A stretch of DNA of 64,000 nucleotides from Alkalihalobacillus sp. CinArs1 (GCF_947387515.1 NZ_CANDOB010000002.1:1-64000), one strand, 5' to 3'; positions 11,516 through 20,009 are shown, counted from the first letter of the stretch. The notes: a model not told the origin generated them from the sequence alone. Numbers and translations are program-made.

Positions 11516-11540
11516 CCTTCTCGTTGAAAGAAGGTTTTTT
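11516..11540 (+). terminator. Riboswitch-associated terminator
   Basis: CCTTC-TCGTTGAAA-GAAGG followed by T6, placed between the aptamer and queD; the likely expression platform. A second potential stem (CTCCC 11548-11552 with GGGAG 11570-11574 plus T7) covers the queD ribosome binding site. Confidence 0.7.
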
Positions 11541-11582
11541 CATGCGTCTCCCTCTAATGAATAAAAGAAGGGAGCTTTTTTT

Positions 11583-12056
11583 ATGTCTTTTATGATTCCT
11601 AAGAAAGTTGAATTGCTTGGAGAAGATATTCAAAAAAGCGAATTAAAATATCACAATAAGCGTGTGGCTGTCACAAAGGAATTTACGTTCGACGCAGCAC
11701 ACCACCTACACTGTTATGAAGGCAAGTGTAAAAGTATGCACGGTCATACGTATAAATTAGTTATTACGATTAGCGGGTATGTCAACGAAATCGGTATTTC
11801 AGTAGATTTCGGTGAGATCAAAGCATTGTTTAAAGATGTGATCGATTCAAAGCTTGATCACCATTATTTAAATGAAGTTCTTCCAAACATGAATACAACT
11901 GCGGAGAACATGATCGTTTGGATTTGGGAACAGCTCGATACTGCTCTTGATAGCCGTGAAATGCGAGATAATGGCCAGCGTCTCGAAGAGCTCGTTCTGT
12001 ATGAAACACCGACAAGCTACGCAACATTGAAGCGAGAATGGATGGAATCAGAATGA
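11583..12056 (+). CDS. queD: 6-carboxy-5,6,7,8-tetrahydropterin synthase QueD
   Basis: Second step of 7-deazaguanine (preQ0/queuosine) synthesis: converts 7,8-dihydroneopterin triphosphate to 6-carboxytetrahydropterin. Zinc ligands H40, H53 and H55 (AAHHLH and SMHGHTY) and catalytic C49 are present. At 157 aa it has an N-terminal extension of about 25 residues compared with E. coli QueD. GAAGGGAG precedes the ATG. It overlaps queE by 4 nt, and the operon is under the preQ1 leader. Confidence 0.95.
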   Translation: MSFMIPKKVELLGEDIQKSELKYHNKRVAVTKEFTFDAAHHLHCYEGKCKSMHGHTYKLVITISGYVNEIGISVDFGEIKALFKDVIDSKLDHHYLNEVLPNMNTTAENMIVWIWEQLDTALDSREMRDNGQRLEELVLYETPTSYATLKREWMESE

Positions 12057-12781
12057 TGAAGTGGACATTACCTGAACGATCAGAATATATGAATTGGAAC
12101 CTTCCGATGGTTGAAGTGTTTGAAACGGTAGAAGGAGAAGGGACTAGGGCCGGATTTCCAACTGTTTTTGTAAGAGTGTTTCATTGTAACCTTCGCTGTA
12201 CTTGGTGTGATACGCCATATAGCTATGCACCTGATAAGGCTGAGTACACGGCCACGATTTCAGATATTATCGATCAAATCAAGCAGTATAAGAGCAGGCA
12301 TATCTGTTACACGGGCGGTGAACCGTTGATTCATCGTGAAAAGTCCTATGCTCTGTTACAAGCGATGGTAGACCTTCCGCATATTGAAGATATTCACATC
12401 GAAACGAACGGTGCAATCGATCTTGCGCCATATAAACAAGTGAGAAGTGAAAATGAGGAGTGGGAAAGCAAGGTTCGCTTTGTGATGGACTATAAGCTTC
12501 CTGATTCCGGTGAGCAGCATCGTATGCTTCATGATAATTTCGCCCTGCTCGATGAACAGGATGAAATCAAGTTTGTTATTGGGTCTGACGAAGATTTCGA
12601 TGTGGCGACGGAGGTTGTGGCTGAGCATCATGATAAAGGTCAGGTTCTTTATAGTCCTGTGTGGGAAACGATGCCACCGAATAAACTCGTTCAAAAGATA
12701 CTCGATGCTGGACTGAGTAGAGTAAAGCTCAGCATGCAGCTTCATAAAATCATTTGGGATCCTAATAAAAGAGGTGTGTAG
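12053..12781 (+). CDS. queE: 7-carboxy-7-deazaguanine synthase QueE (radical SAM)
   Basis: Radical SAM enzyme contracting 6-carboxytetrahydropterin to 7-carboxy-7-deazaguanine. The cluster motif is CNLRCTWC (C45, C49, C52), preceded by the family's VEGEGTRAGFPTVFVR. The TGGEPL SAM-binding motif is near residue 85. The frame extends upstream to 12038, but ATG 12053 sits in an ATGATGA overlap with the queD stop and has GGATGGA upstream. Translationally coupled to queD, and 1 nt from queC. Confidence 0.93.
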   Translation: MMKWTLPERSEYMNWNLPMVEVFETVEGEGTRAGFPTVFVRVFHCNLRCTWCDTPYSYAPDKAEYTATISDIIDQIKQYKSRHICYTGGEPLIHREKSYALLQAMVDLPHIEDIHIETNGAIDLAPYKQVRSENEEWESKVRFVMDYKLPDSGEQHRMLHDNFALLDEQDEIKFVIGSDEDFDVATEVVAEHHDKGQVLYSPVWETMPPNKLVQKILDAGLSRVKLSMQLHKIIWDPNKRGV

Positions 12782-12782
12782 A

Positions 12783-13457
12783 TTGAGTAAAAAAGCAGTC
12801 ATCGTATTGAGTGGTGGACTTGATAGTACGACCTGTATGGGAATGGCGAAGGAAAAAGGATATGAGCTTTATCCGATTACCTTCCACTATGGGCAAAAGC
12901 ATAATCGTGAAGTCGAGCAGGCTAAGAAGGTGGCTGAGTACTATGAAGCACCAGACCATCGGATTGTAAACATTAGCTTTCTGAACCAAATCGGTGGGAG
13001 TGCACTAACAGATCAGTCAATCGATGTTCCAACTGACATGGATGAAGATGAGATTCCTGCAACATATGTGCCTGCAAGGAATATGATCTTTCTTTCGCTA
13101 GCATCAGCTTATGCTGAAGTGATTGGAGCGGAGGCCATCTATATCGGGGTGTCAGCGGTCGATTATAGCGGTTATCCGGATTGTCGTCCTGAGTTTATCG
13201 AGAGTATGAATGAAACGGTAAACCTTGCAACAAAAGCAGGAGCAACTGGTAGTAACATGGTAATCGAGACGCCATTGATCGATTTAACGAAAGCTGAAAC
13301 GGTTAAAGAAGGGTTAAGGTTAGATGTGCCTTATGAGTTGACCACTTCTTGTTACAACGGAGAAGAAGAAGCTTGTGGGGAATGTGATAGCTGTCGTCTT
13401 CGATTAAAAGGATTTGAAGAAGCAGGTTCAACTGATCCGATTCCTTATAAAGGGTAA
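12783..13457 (+). CDS. queC: 7-cyano-7-deazaguanine synthase QueC
   Basis: ATP-dependent conversion of 7-carboxy-7-deazaguanine to preQ0. The PP-loop is VIVLSGGLDSTTC. The C-terminal zinc site is formed by four Cys in CYNGEEEACGECDSC. TTG 12783 is the likely start, 7 nt after AGAGGTG; a GTG at 12774 is also in frame. It ends the queDEC operon. queF, which converts preQ0 to preQ1 in the B. subtilis queCDEF operon, is not here and must be elsewhere if queuosine is made. Confidence 0.95.
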   Translation: MSKKAVIVLSGGLDSTTCMGMAKEKGYELYPITFHYGQKHNREVEQAKKVAEYYEAPDHRIVNISFLNQIGGSALTDQSIDVPTDMDEDEIPATYVPARNMIFLSLASAYAEVIGAEAIYIGVSAVDYSGYPDCRPEFIESMNETVNLATKAGATGSNMVIETPLIDLTKAETVKEGLRLDVPYELTTSCYNGEEEACGECDSCRLRLKGFEEAGSTDPIPYKG

Positions 13458-13466
13458 TAGATTAAA

Positions 13467-13494
13467 AGAAGCGCCGGGCTGGCGCTTCTTTTTG
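13467..13494. terminator. Terminator between queC and citA
   Basis: AAGAAGCGCC-GGGCT-GGCGCTTCTT then T5; T-rich on the plus strand and A-rich before it, so it may serve both convergent units. Confidence 0.88.
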
Positions 13495-13548
13495 TTTCCC
13501 CCTTCGACAAATACCGGGCGGTGCCTGTCACTACGTAACTCCGGAAGG

Positions 13549-14637
13549 TCACTCCTCAGGGATTTCCCCAGTATAGGTGGAGGAAGGGCGGATGATGCTG
13601 TTGTTTTGGTTTTGTTCGTAGACATGTGCGACCCAGCCTGCACATCTTGCTGCGGTGAAGGTCGGAGTGAATAATTCTGTTGGAAGCTCGATTGAGCGCA
13701 GGATAGCAGCTGCATAGTATTCTACATTCGCATAAAGGTTTCTTCCTGGCTTATGCTCTTTTAGTAGTTCAACAGCTTTGTTCTCCACTTCATGAGCTAG
13801 CTTAAATTCCTCATCATCATAGAAATTTGAAGTGATGTCACTGAGCGCAGCAGCTCTTGGATCGCGTGTTTTATAGATTCGATGGCCGAAGCCCATTAGC
13901 TTTTCTTTATTTTCTAACTTCCTTTTTAAGACGCGTTCTGCACTTCCTTCTTTCTTGATCTCTTCAAGTAAGTCGATCACTCCAGTAGGAGCACCACCAT
14001 GCAATGGTCCTTTCATTGCACCGATCGCACCAGCAATCGCTGATACGAGATCACTTTCTGTTGAGGCGATGACACGGGCAGTAAAGGTTGAAGCGTTCAA
14101 ACCATGTTCCATCGTTAAGACAAAATAAGCTGACAACGCCTTTACATGATTTTCATCAGGCGTTTTTCCTTTTAGCATGTACAAAAAGTTTGCAACATGC
14201 GAGAGCGAAGCATCTGGTTCAATGATAGGATCTCCTTGCAATGATCTGTAGCGATACGAAATAATCGTTGGAATGAGACCCACGATTTTGATTCCTTCTT
14301 GTTCGGTGGAAGGAAACGTGTCCGCCTTGTTACCCATGGATGAAACTACTGTTCGAATCACAGCCATCATATCCATACTATCAGGTAGTCGGTCTAGTAT
14401 GTCTTTTTGATAAGGTTTGAGATATCTTGCTTCTAGAAGTTTAGTAGAAAATTCTTTAAGAGCCTTTTCACTTGGAAATGACCCATTCCACAAGAAATAA
14501 ACGACTTCCTCAAACGACTTTTCTTTTGCTAAAGTGGAAGCCCACTCCCCACGATAGACGAGTTGGCCTCTTTCACCGTCAACAAGACTGATTTCTGACT
14601 CAGCAGCAACAATTCCCTTTAATCCAGCATGAACCAT
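13549..14637 (-). CDS. citA: Citrate synthase CitA-type
   Basis: Condenses acetyl-CoA with oxaloacetate. Active-site positions: H178 in MEHGLNAS, H213 in MKGPLHGGAP, H252 in GFGHRIY. The usual catalytic Asp in NVDFY is Glu306 (ANVEYY), which I recall is also the case in B. subtilis CitA, the minor citrate synthase. The 362-aa length fits. It is divergent from a LysR-type gene, exactly the citA-citR arrangement of B. subtilis. A methylcitrate synthase role is an alternative but no prp-type genes are nearby. Confidence 0.9.
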   Translation of the reverse strand: MVHAGLKGIVAAESEISLVDGERGQLVYRGEWASTLAKEKSFEEVVYFLWNGSFPSEKALKEFSTKLLEARYLKPYQKDILDRLPDSMDMMAVIRTVVSSMGNKADTFPSTEQEGIKIVGLIPTIISYRYRSLQGDPIIEPDASLSHVANFLYMLKGKTPDENHVKALSAYFVLTMEHGLNASTFTARVIASTESDLVSAIAGAIGAMKGPLHGGAPTGVIDLLEEIKKEGSAERVLKRKLENKEKLMGFGHRIYKTRDPRAAALSDITSNFYDDEEFKLAHEVENKAVELLKEHKPGRNLYANVEYYAAAILRSIELPTELFTPTFTAARCAGWVAHVYEQNQNNSIIRPSSTYTGEIPEE

Positions 14638-14752
14638 ATCATCAACTCCAATCTATATTCTTGTTTTCAGTGTATCGCTTCGCTATCATTATGACTAATA
14701 AATAATAACAGTATTATTGATAGAGAATCATAATTGATTGGAGAGGGAAGAA

Positions 14753-15631
14753 ATGAACCTGAACTGGCTTCGAACGTTCGTTGCTGCAGCCACCTATGAA
14801 AACTTCCGAGAAGCTTCAGAGAAGTTATATCTCGCTCAACCTACTGTAACAGTACATATTCAACAATTAGAAAAAGCGCTGAACAGTAAGCTCTTTGTGA
14901 AGAACGGGAGACGTGTGGTGCTATCTGAAGCAGGAAGACAGTTCCTACCATATGCAAAAACAATGGTCGACCACTATAATAGCAGCCTTCAACATATGTC
15001 AGGGTGGAATCAAGGGTACGATAAGAAGATAACGATTGCTGTATCACCTTTACTAGCTGCGACCCTTTTGCCTTACGTCCTGCAGCAGTTTATGAAACAG
15101 CACCCTTCGATAGAAGTTGTGGTAAAGGTGAGTGAGTCTACTGATATTGGAGATAGTGTAGCTGATGGCTCAGCTGACTTAGGGTTATCGAGGATGGCTG
15201 CCATACAGCAGCATCTCACCTCAGAAAAAATGGGTCCAGATCCAATTGTGCTCGTCGTTCCTCATGATGGTGGTGATGCCGAAACGAGCTTGCCATTAAG
15301 TCTTGAAGAGTATTGTAACCATACAACATTGCTTACGTATTCACACCCAGGGTATTGGGAAGAGCTATTGATCGAACTACGTGCAAGGTATGAAGGAATT
15401 CGGACGATGGTGGTCTCTCAGGTGCATGTAACAAAGCGTTTTATTGAAGAGGGGCTTGGATTTTCTTTTCTGCCAAGGTCTGCCGTTCAAAGAGAGCTGC
15501 TTGAAGGAAGGATGTTAGAAGTGGAAACGAGTGAAATTAAGCTCCCGACAGTGTATACGTATATGGTCTATCACCATATTTCACGAGAAGCGAGTCTATT
15601 TAAAGAGTTCCTAGAAAGATATATGCATTAA
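14753..15631 (+). CDS. citR: LysR-type regulator CitR
   Basis: 292-aa LysR-family regulator: N-terminal helix-turn-helix (MNLNWLRTFVAAATYENFREAS through QQLEKAL) and a C-terminal periplasmic-binding-like effector domain. In B. subtilis CitR represses the divergently transcribed citA. The frame opens at TTG 14738, but ATG 14753 follows GGAGAGGG and begins exactly at the conserved N-terminus. The 115-bp divergent region 14638-14752 should hold the shared operator. Confidence 0.9.
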   Translation: MNLNWLRTFVAAATYENFREASEKLYLAQPTVTVHIQQLEKALNSKLFVKNGRRVVLSEAGRQFLPYAKTMVDHYNSSLQHMSGWNQGYDKKITIAVSPLLAATLLPYVLQQFMKQHPSIEVVVKVSESTDIGDSVADGSADLGLSRMAAIQQHLTSEKMGPDPIVLVVPHDGGDAETSLPLSLEEYCNHTTLLTYSHPGYWEELLIELRARYEGIRTMVVSQVHVTKRFIEEGLGFSFLPRSAVQRELLEGRMLEVETSEIKLPTVYTYMVYHHISREASLFKEFLERYMH

Positions 15632-15634
15632 AAT

Positions 15635-15662
15635 ACCCGACCAGTTTCCTGATCGGGGGTTA
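15635..15662 (+). terminator. Weak terminator-like hairpin after citR
   Basis: CCCGACCAG-TTTC-CTGATCGGG; a stable stem but without a clean T tract. Confidence 0.4.
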
Positions 15663-15684
15663 AGCTGTCTATCGGACGTTTACA

Positions 15685-16098
15685 TCAATACGTCGTCAAT
15701 CCCCAAAGCTGCCAGCCTTTTTCAACCTGATTCGTTGCAAATAGGTGAATATGAACAGGGAAGTTCGTCGACTTCTTCGTCACAAGAACATCTACAAGGT
15801 AGCTTTGATCGGCAGTTTTTTTGCTACATGCTTTTACAGCCGGTTTATAGTAAGGAGAAGAACGATTTAGTTTTGTTGTGGACAACACCCGCCAACTTTT
15901 CGCATTTGGGTCCTGGGTCATAAGTGATGGAACGACTACCTGTAGTTTTGCCTGAAGTTCTTGGATTGAGCTCGGGTTATTCACCTTCTGAAGATTAGGG
16001 CATTCCTCTTGAAGGAGTTTAACTGGGAGCGCTGCTTTTGTTTCATTTGGTGAGATTAGGATACCCATCATTAGAAGTAGAGGTACTATCATCTTCAT
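15685..16098 (-). CDS. Secreted protein of unknown function
   Basis: 137-aa protein with a clear signal peptide (MKMIVPLLLMMGILISPNETKAA) and cleavage expected near residue 22-23. The mature part contains two Cys (ECPN near residue 32 and KACSKK near 91) that could form a disulfide, and a Tyr/Trp-rich C-terminus. The frame extends 12 codons upstream, but AAAGGTGG at 16107-16115 (minus strand) sets the start at 16098. I recognise no family. Monocistronic, transcribed away from the radical SAM gene. Confidence 0.7.
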   Translation of the reverse strand: MKMIVPLLLMMGILISPNETKAALPVKLLQEECPNLQKVNNPSSIQELQAKLQVVVPSLMTQDPNAKSWRVLSTTKLNRSSPYYKPAVKACSKKTADQSYLVDVLVTKKSTNFPVHIHLFATNQVEKGWQLWGLTTY

Positions 16099-16194
16099 AA
16101 TACGTAACCACCTTTCGATGTTTATATTCTCCATTTTCGGGGATTTTTATGTATAGAGATAAGAACCTACGTTCTTGCTAGAAGGAGGGATAGA

Positions 16195-17019
16195 ATGAAG
16201 CCTTCCATTCAAAGCCGTACGTCCCGAACGATCTTGACGAAGGGGAGCGGTTTTTTAAATGGATATAGTCATACGCTGAATCCTTACGCTGGCTGTGCAT
16301 TTGGTTGTTCCTATTGCTATGTGAGGAGAATGCCGATCGCTTTGTTTCGAGAGGAAGATTGGGGAGAGTGGGTGGACATTAAAGAAAATGGAGTCGCATT
16401 ATTAAAGAAAGAGATTCCAAAAGCAAAGAAGAAAGGGAAAGTCTCGATCTTTATGTCCTCCTCTACAGATCCTTACCAACCGATTGAATACAAAACAGAA
16501 TTAACTAGAAGCCTTCTTGAAGCTATGCTTGAAGAGACACCAGATTTTCTTTTTCTTCAAACAAGGTCACCTCTTGTGACAAGGGACATCGACCTGTTGA
16601 AAAAGCTTGGCAATCAAGTTCTCGTCAGCATCACGGTCGAGACTGATTTAGAGTCAGTAAGGAAGATTTTCGCACCCCAAGCGCCGCCGATAGGAGGGCG
16701 ATTGAAGGCATTAAAAGAATTACGAGAGGCAGGTATACCCGTTCAAGCTGCAATCGCACCGCTATTACCATGTTCAGAGGACTTCCCGGAGAAACTGCAT
16801 CGTGCTGTAAATCGAGTTACGCTCGATGATTTCTTTATGGGAGATGGAAGCGGTGGAAAAAGGACTGAACAGCTCGGAATTCGTAAATTGTTTGAAGAAC
16901 ACAATTTAGGGGATTGGTATGATCGGAAGACCTACCTAAAAATAAAGAATCGCTTGTTAGAGAAGTTTAGCGAGGGAAACATCTTCATTTCACAAGAAGG
17001 ATTCTATCCTCCAAACTAA
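16195..17019 (+). CDS. Radical SAM protein, spore photoproduct lyase (SPL)-like family
   Basis: 274-aa protein with the radical SAM cluster motif C34-AFG-C38-SY-C41 in NPYAGCAFGCSYCYV, typical of the Rv2578c/SplB-like family. True SplB is longer and its cluster motif lies further inside, so this is a paralog family of unknown reaction, not the spore photoproduct lyase itself. The start at 16195 has GAAGGAGGGAT upstream. It is monocistronic; its downstream terminator is split by a repeat element. Confidence 0.85.
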   Translation: MKPSIQSRTSRTILTKGSGFLNGYSHTLNPYAGCAFGCSYCYVRRMPIALFREEDWGEWVDIKENGVALLKKEIPKAKKKGKVSIFMSSSTDPYQPIEYKTELTRSLLEAMLEETPDFLFLQTRSPLVTRDIDLLKKLGNQVLVSITVETDLESVRKIFAPQAPPIGGRLKALKELREAGIPVQAAIAPLLPCSEDFPEKLHRAVNRVTLDDFFMGDGSGGKRTEQLGIRKLFEEHNLGDWYDRKTYLKIKNRLLEKFSEGNIFISQEGFYPPN

Positions 17020-17020
17020 A

Positions 17021-17042
17021 AAGCATGGGGCTTGCCCCATGC
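17021..17042. terminator. Terminator hairpin, left copy
   Basis: AAGCATGGGG-CTTG-CCCCATGCT preceded by an A tract, so it could terminate minus-strand transcription. The same stem recurs at 17282-17304 on the far side of the repeat element. Confidence 0.7.
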
Positions 17043-17275
17043 TCAGTGTGTAGAGAAAGTCTCGGTGTTTAGATGAAAGTAGTTGATCATTTCCATTCTA
17101 ATTAATGTTGATGGATAGTGAAATATCTGTCTGTTAAACCATTGGACGGAACGTTCGTTTTGGATCAACTCTCATCAAGTAGGAGAGACGATCGCGGACT
17201 CCTGCGTTCGTCCGCGGAAAGCATGCGATCGTCATCGACTACGGTATCGGGAGCACCGCAAATAGGTTCCTCGAC
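17042..17275 (+). repeat. Dispersed intergenic repeat, copy 1
   Basis: Alignable over about 225 bp to the reverse complement of 29931-30190 (copy 2), from CTCAGTGT to GGGAGCACCG, with strongest identity in GTAGGAGAGACGATCGCGG and TCCGCGGAAAGCATGCGATC. Bases 17187-17233 fold into nested inverted repeats (GACGATCGC/GCGATCGTC around CGCGGAC/GTCCGCG). It carries no gene. Both copies are bracketed by two versions of the local terminator hairpin. Confidence 0.9.
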
Positions 17276-17281
17276 AAGCTA

Positions 17282-17310
17282 AGCATGGGGTTTACCCCAT
17301 GCTTTTGTTT
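17282..17310. terminator. Terminator hairpin, right copy
   Basis: AGCATGGGG-TTTA-CCCCATGCT followed by TTTTGTTT. Same stem as 17021-17042 with a different loop. Confidence 0.75.
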
Positions 17311-17311
17311 C

Positions 17312-18472
17312 TTATTTAAGCTTTTTCGCTGTGCCACTCAGAATCTTTAAATGATCGTTCTCATAACCCACTTGATAGGTCACATTGTACATAGATGTTT
17401 TTGTTTTTTGATCATCAGTCCGCTCTTGCGCTTCGATCGTTGCCGTTACTTTTACTTCTTCATTGTTTTCATTCAGCGTGCCCGCCATGTTCGATACTTC
17501 TACATCGAGGGTTCGAATATACCCGCTTCTAAATGTTTCGTAAGGCATTTCGTTTTGCCAGCGGCTGCCGAGAAGAGAGTAGGCTGTTACATAATCTTGT
17601 GTCGCGAGGCTTTCGTAAAAATACCCGATTAAGTACTGTGCATTTTCTTCAAAATCTTCGCCAGTGAGTCCTTGTGGAGTCGAGACAGACTCTTGGCTCT
17701 CGTCGTCGACAGTTACTTTTACTGGGTCGTTTGACCAGGATGTAAGCTGTTCGATCACATTCTTGATCGGAATACTGAACCCGATCGCTCCGGATTCAGT
17801 ACCAGCTGAATTGATTGCGATCGCTTCACCTGTATTCGCATCAATAAGAGGCCCCCCGCTATTTCCGTCTGTAATGGGAGCGGAGATTTGGTAAATGTTC
17901 TCATAACGATACGGTTCAAGAATGAACTCTCTGTCGAGGCCGCTGATGATTCCTGTCGTAACGGTGTTTTGTAAGCCAAGTGGGCTCCCTAGAGCAATGA
18001 TATCATCACCTACTTCAGCCATTCTTTTTTCTGCGACAGGTAAAGGTTCTGCATCTTTCAGACCAGGAACCCGTAAGACAGCTATATCGATTGTCTCACC
18101 CATACCGATTACTTGCGCTTCGAATTGTTTGGCATCGGATGTTTTTACGATGATTTTTTCAGCATCTTCAACGACATGCGCATTTGTAATCACATCACCA
18201 AGATTGTTATATAAAAAGCCAGAACCAGAAGAAGTTCCGTCTTTCAACTGAACGTTGATCTGCACAACGCTTTTCTGAGTATCATGAATGATGCTTTTTA
18301 AATCCTCACTATCTTCTTTGGAGCTTGTTGTCTCAGACTCCTCCCCTAAGGAAGAAGTGGCGTTGACAGTGGTACTGTCATAATGGTCATATAAATAATA
18401 AAAACCCACGCTGCCTCCTACTATTAAAAGTAATGAGGCAGCTAGGGAGATAATAGCAGACTTATTAATCAT
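17312..18472 (-). CDS. Membrane-anchored trypsin-like serine protease (HtrA/S1C-like)
   Basis: 386-aa extracytoplasmic protease. One N-terminal membrane segment (about 8-27), an acidic Ser-rich linker, then a protease domain with H99 (TNAHVV), D129 (DIAVL) and S205 (DGNSGGPL). There is no PDZ domain; instead residues about 275-386 form an NTF2-like alpha+beta domain. It lies 22 nt downstream of a zinc-ribbon membrane gene, so the two form an operon. Likely role: quality control or processing at the outer membrane face; substrate unknown. Confidence 0.88.
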   Translation of the reverse strand: MINKSAIISLAASLLLIVGGSVGFYYLYDHYDSTTVNATSSLGEESETTSSKEDSEDLKSIIHDTQKSVVQINVQLKDGTSSGSGFLYNNLGDVITNAHVVEDAEKIIVKTSDAKQFEAQVIGMGETIDIAVLRVPGLKDAEPLPVAEKRMAEVGDDIIALGSPLGLQNTVTTGIISGLDREFILEPYRYENIYQISAPITDGNSGGPLIDANTGEAIAINSAGTESGAIGFSIPIKNVIEQLTSWSNDPVKVTVDDESQESVSTPQGLTGEDFEENAQYLIGYFYESLATQDYVTAYSLLGSRWQNEMPYETFRSGYIRTLDVEVSNMAGTLNENNEEVKVTATIEAQERTDDQKTKTSMYNVTYQVGYENDHLKILSGTAKKLK

Positions 18473-18494
18473 CTCGTTATGAAACTCCTTTCTG

Positions 18495-19646
18495 CTATTC
18501 TACGAACCACGTGAAGTGGTCGATTTTTACGGTGTATTCGTCTAGGTTTTTGACGTCTTTATCAATTTCATAAATTGTGAAATCAAATTTTCCTGTATCT
18601 TCAGGATAGAGTGTTTCTGGGTTTATATAGACTTCGCCCTTTCGAAAAACCTTACCTTCACTATCAAGTACTTGATAAGATGCACCGATCGATGAAACAG
18701 GAACAGTGGCTTTACTCTTAACATTGCCTGTGATTTTGAGCTCGTTATACTCGGTGACGGAAGTTTTAGCATCGACTAATTCTATGGCGTTGGTGCGGTT
18801 CATTTCTTCTTCTTTCGCTGCCGCTACCATTGCTTGCTCAATCCGTTTTTGCTGTTCTTCTTCGAATGCGTTCTTTCTCTTTTCTATAACGCTTTTTAAG
18901 TTTAATAATTTTTCGTTTTCACTATTGATCTGTAACCCATCTTCAACTGCATAGAGGGCTTTCGAAAACTGATTGTCTTTTAAATGTTTGTTCGCTTCAT
19001 TCATAGAGAACTCAATGATCTGGTTACGAATTTGATTCGCTACTTCTTTCGCTTCATCAACTTCAAGCGTTTCTGCTCTAGTTAACACTGGCTTGAGGGC
19101 TTCGACCGATTTCTTTCCTTTCATATCAAACTTCAGTTCGGCTACCATGACGGTTGTTCTCGCTGAGGCGATATCATTTTGGAGATCCGTGACTAAAGGC
19201 CCTTTAAATTGGTTCAATTCAGTTTCGGCGTTGTCGACGAGTTCTAATGCTTGAGAGTAGTCGTCTTTTTTGCGAGCTTTTTCAGCTGAGTTCAGCGTAC
19301 TTTCAACTTCGATTGCTGTCTTCATCATGTTTTGATTGGTTTGTGCAGCGGGGAATTGATCACGCTGCGCTTTCGCTTCTTCAAATTTATTTTGCGCTTC
19401 TTTATAATTACCTTTTTCTGCTAGCTTTTCTCCTTGTTCAAATGAACGGATGGCTGCATTCGTTACAGACTCTTCATAGTAGTAATAGCTTGAGAGTGTA
19501 ATACCGATTACAAAGAAAATCATAAGCGGTAACCAACGAACCAAGAAAGAACGTTTTCCCTTCGTTTGGGAGACGAGTTCTTTTCCACAGGAGAAACAAA
19601 ATTGGTCGTTACTATCTCTTTTCTTTCCACAATGTGGACAATACAT
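18495..19646 (-). CDS. Zinc-ribbon membrane protein with coiled-coil/TPR-like region
   Basis: 383-aa protein. The zinc ribbon uses C3, C6, C17 and C20 (CPHCGK and CFSCGK), followed by one membrane segment near residues 35-55. Then comes a long helical region (60-275) with repeated EKGNYKEAQNKF-type helices resembling TPRs, and a C-terminal beta domain (about 285-383) like FxLYD/DUF3426-type modules. TcaA-like proteins share the ribbon-TM layout. It precedes the protease in one operon, which suggests it is a partner or regulator. Function not established. Confidence 0.8.
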   Translation of the reverse strand: MYCPHCGKKRDSNDQFCFSCGKELVSQTKGKRSFLVRWLPLMIFFVIGITLSSYYYYEESVTNAAIRSFEQGEKLAEKGNYKEAQNKFEEAKAQRDQFPAAQTNQNMMKTAIEVESTLNSAEKARKKDDYSQALELVDNAETELNQFKGPLVTDLQNDIASARTTVMVAELKFDMKGKKSVEALKPVLTRAETLEVDEAKEVANQIRNQIIEFSMNEANKHLKDNQFSKALYAVEDGLQINSENEKLLNLKSVIEKRKNAFEEEQQKRIEQAMVAAAKEEEMNRTNAIELVDAKTSVTEYNELKITGNVKSKATVPVSSIGASYQVLDSEGKVFRKGEVYINPETLYPEDTGKFDFTIYEIDKDVKNLDEYTVKIDHFTWFVE

Positions 19647-19715
19647 TCTTTATCTCCACCTGCTTTCAATCTCTTTACAATAACTATTTTGACACAAAAG
19701 CTACAGGAGGGAAAT

Positions 19716-19811
19716 ATGTTTTCAGAGGTTGTTGGTAAATTGAAATATAAAGAAATTTTAGAGAAAATTTTTCCTTCAATCTTTCCACTGAATCAAAAGG
19801 CGTGTTTCTGA
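19716..19811 (+). CDS. Possible 31-residue peptide
   Basis: ATG 19716 follows an AGGAGGG ribosome binding site (19705-19711) at normal spacing. The predicted peptide MFSEVVGKLKYKEILEKIFP... is short, with an amphipathic Lys-rich helix. No similarity is recognised. The longer in-frame opening at 19566 overlaps the zinc-ribbon gene and is not credible. The remaining stretch to 20010 has no other gene and ends in a strong terminator, so a short transcript is plausible. Low confidence. Confidence 0.35.
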   Translation: MFSEVVGKLKYKEILEKIFPSIFPLNQKACF

Positions 19812-19975
19812 AACGTGATACAAAAAACAATACCTTAGTCCTAGATCTATTGATATGCTTTTGAGGGTAAACTGATCAACAGGTTCAAATGGAATGGGTT
19901 ATCTTGCTCTGTTCGTGTCTATTGCCATTTTGTTACTCTATTACCAGACCCCCTTTCAAATATTCCGTTACCAGG

Positions 19976-20009
19976 AAGACCGGCTATATGCCGGTCCTTT
20001 TTTTTGTTT
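19976..20009 (+). terminator. Intrinsic terminator upstream of the TetR gene
   Basis: AAGACCGGC-TATAT-GCCGGTCCT with a T8 tail. It isolates the TetR-SMR promoter from upstream transcription; no long gene precedes it on this strand. Confidence 0.85.

Noticed and set aside
16195-17019. Spore photoproduct lyase SplB proper
   Set aside because: Too short (274 aa) and the Cys motif is too near the N-terminus; it belongs to the wider SPL-like radical SAM family.
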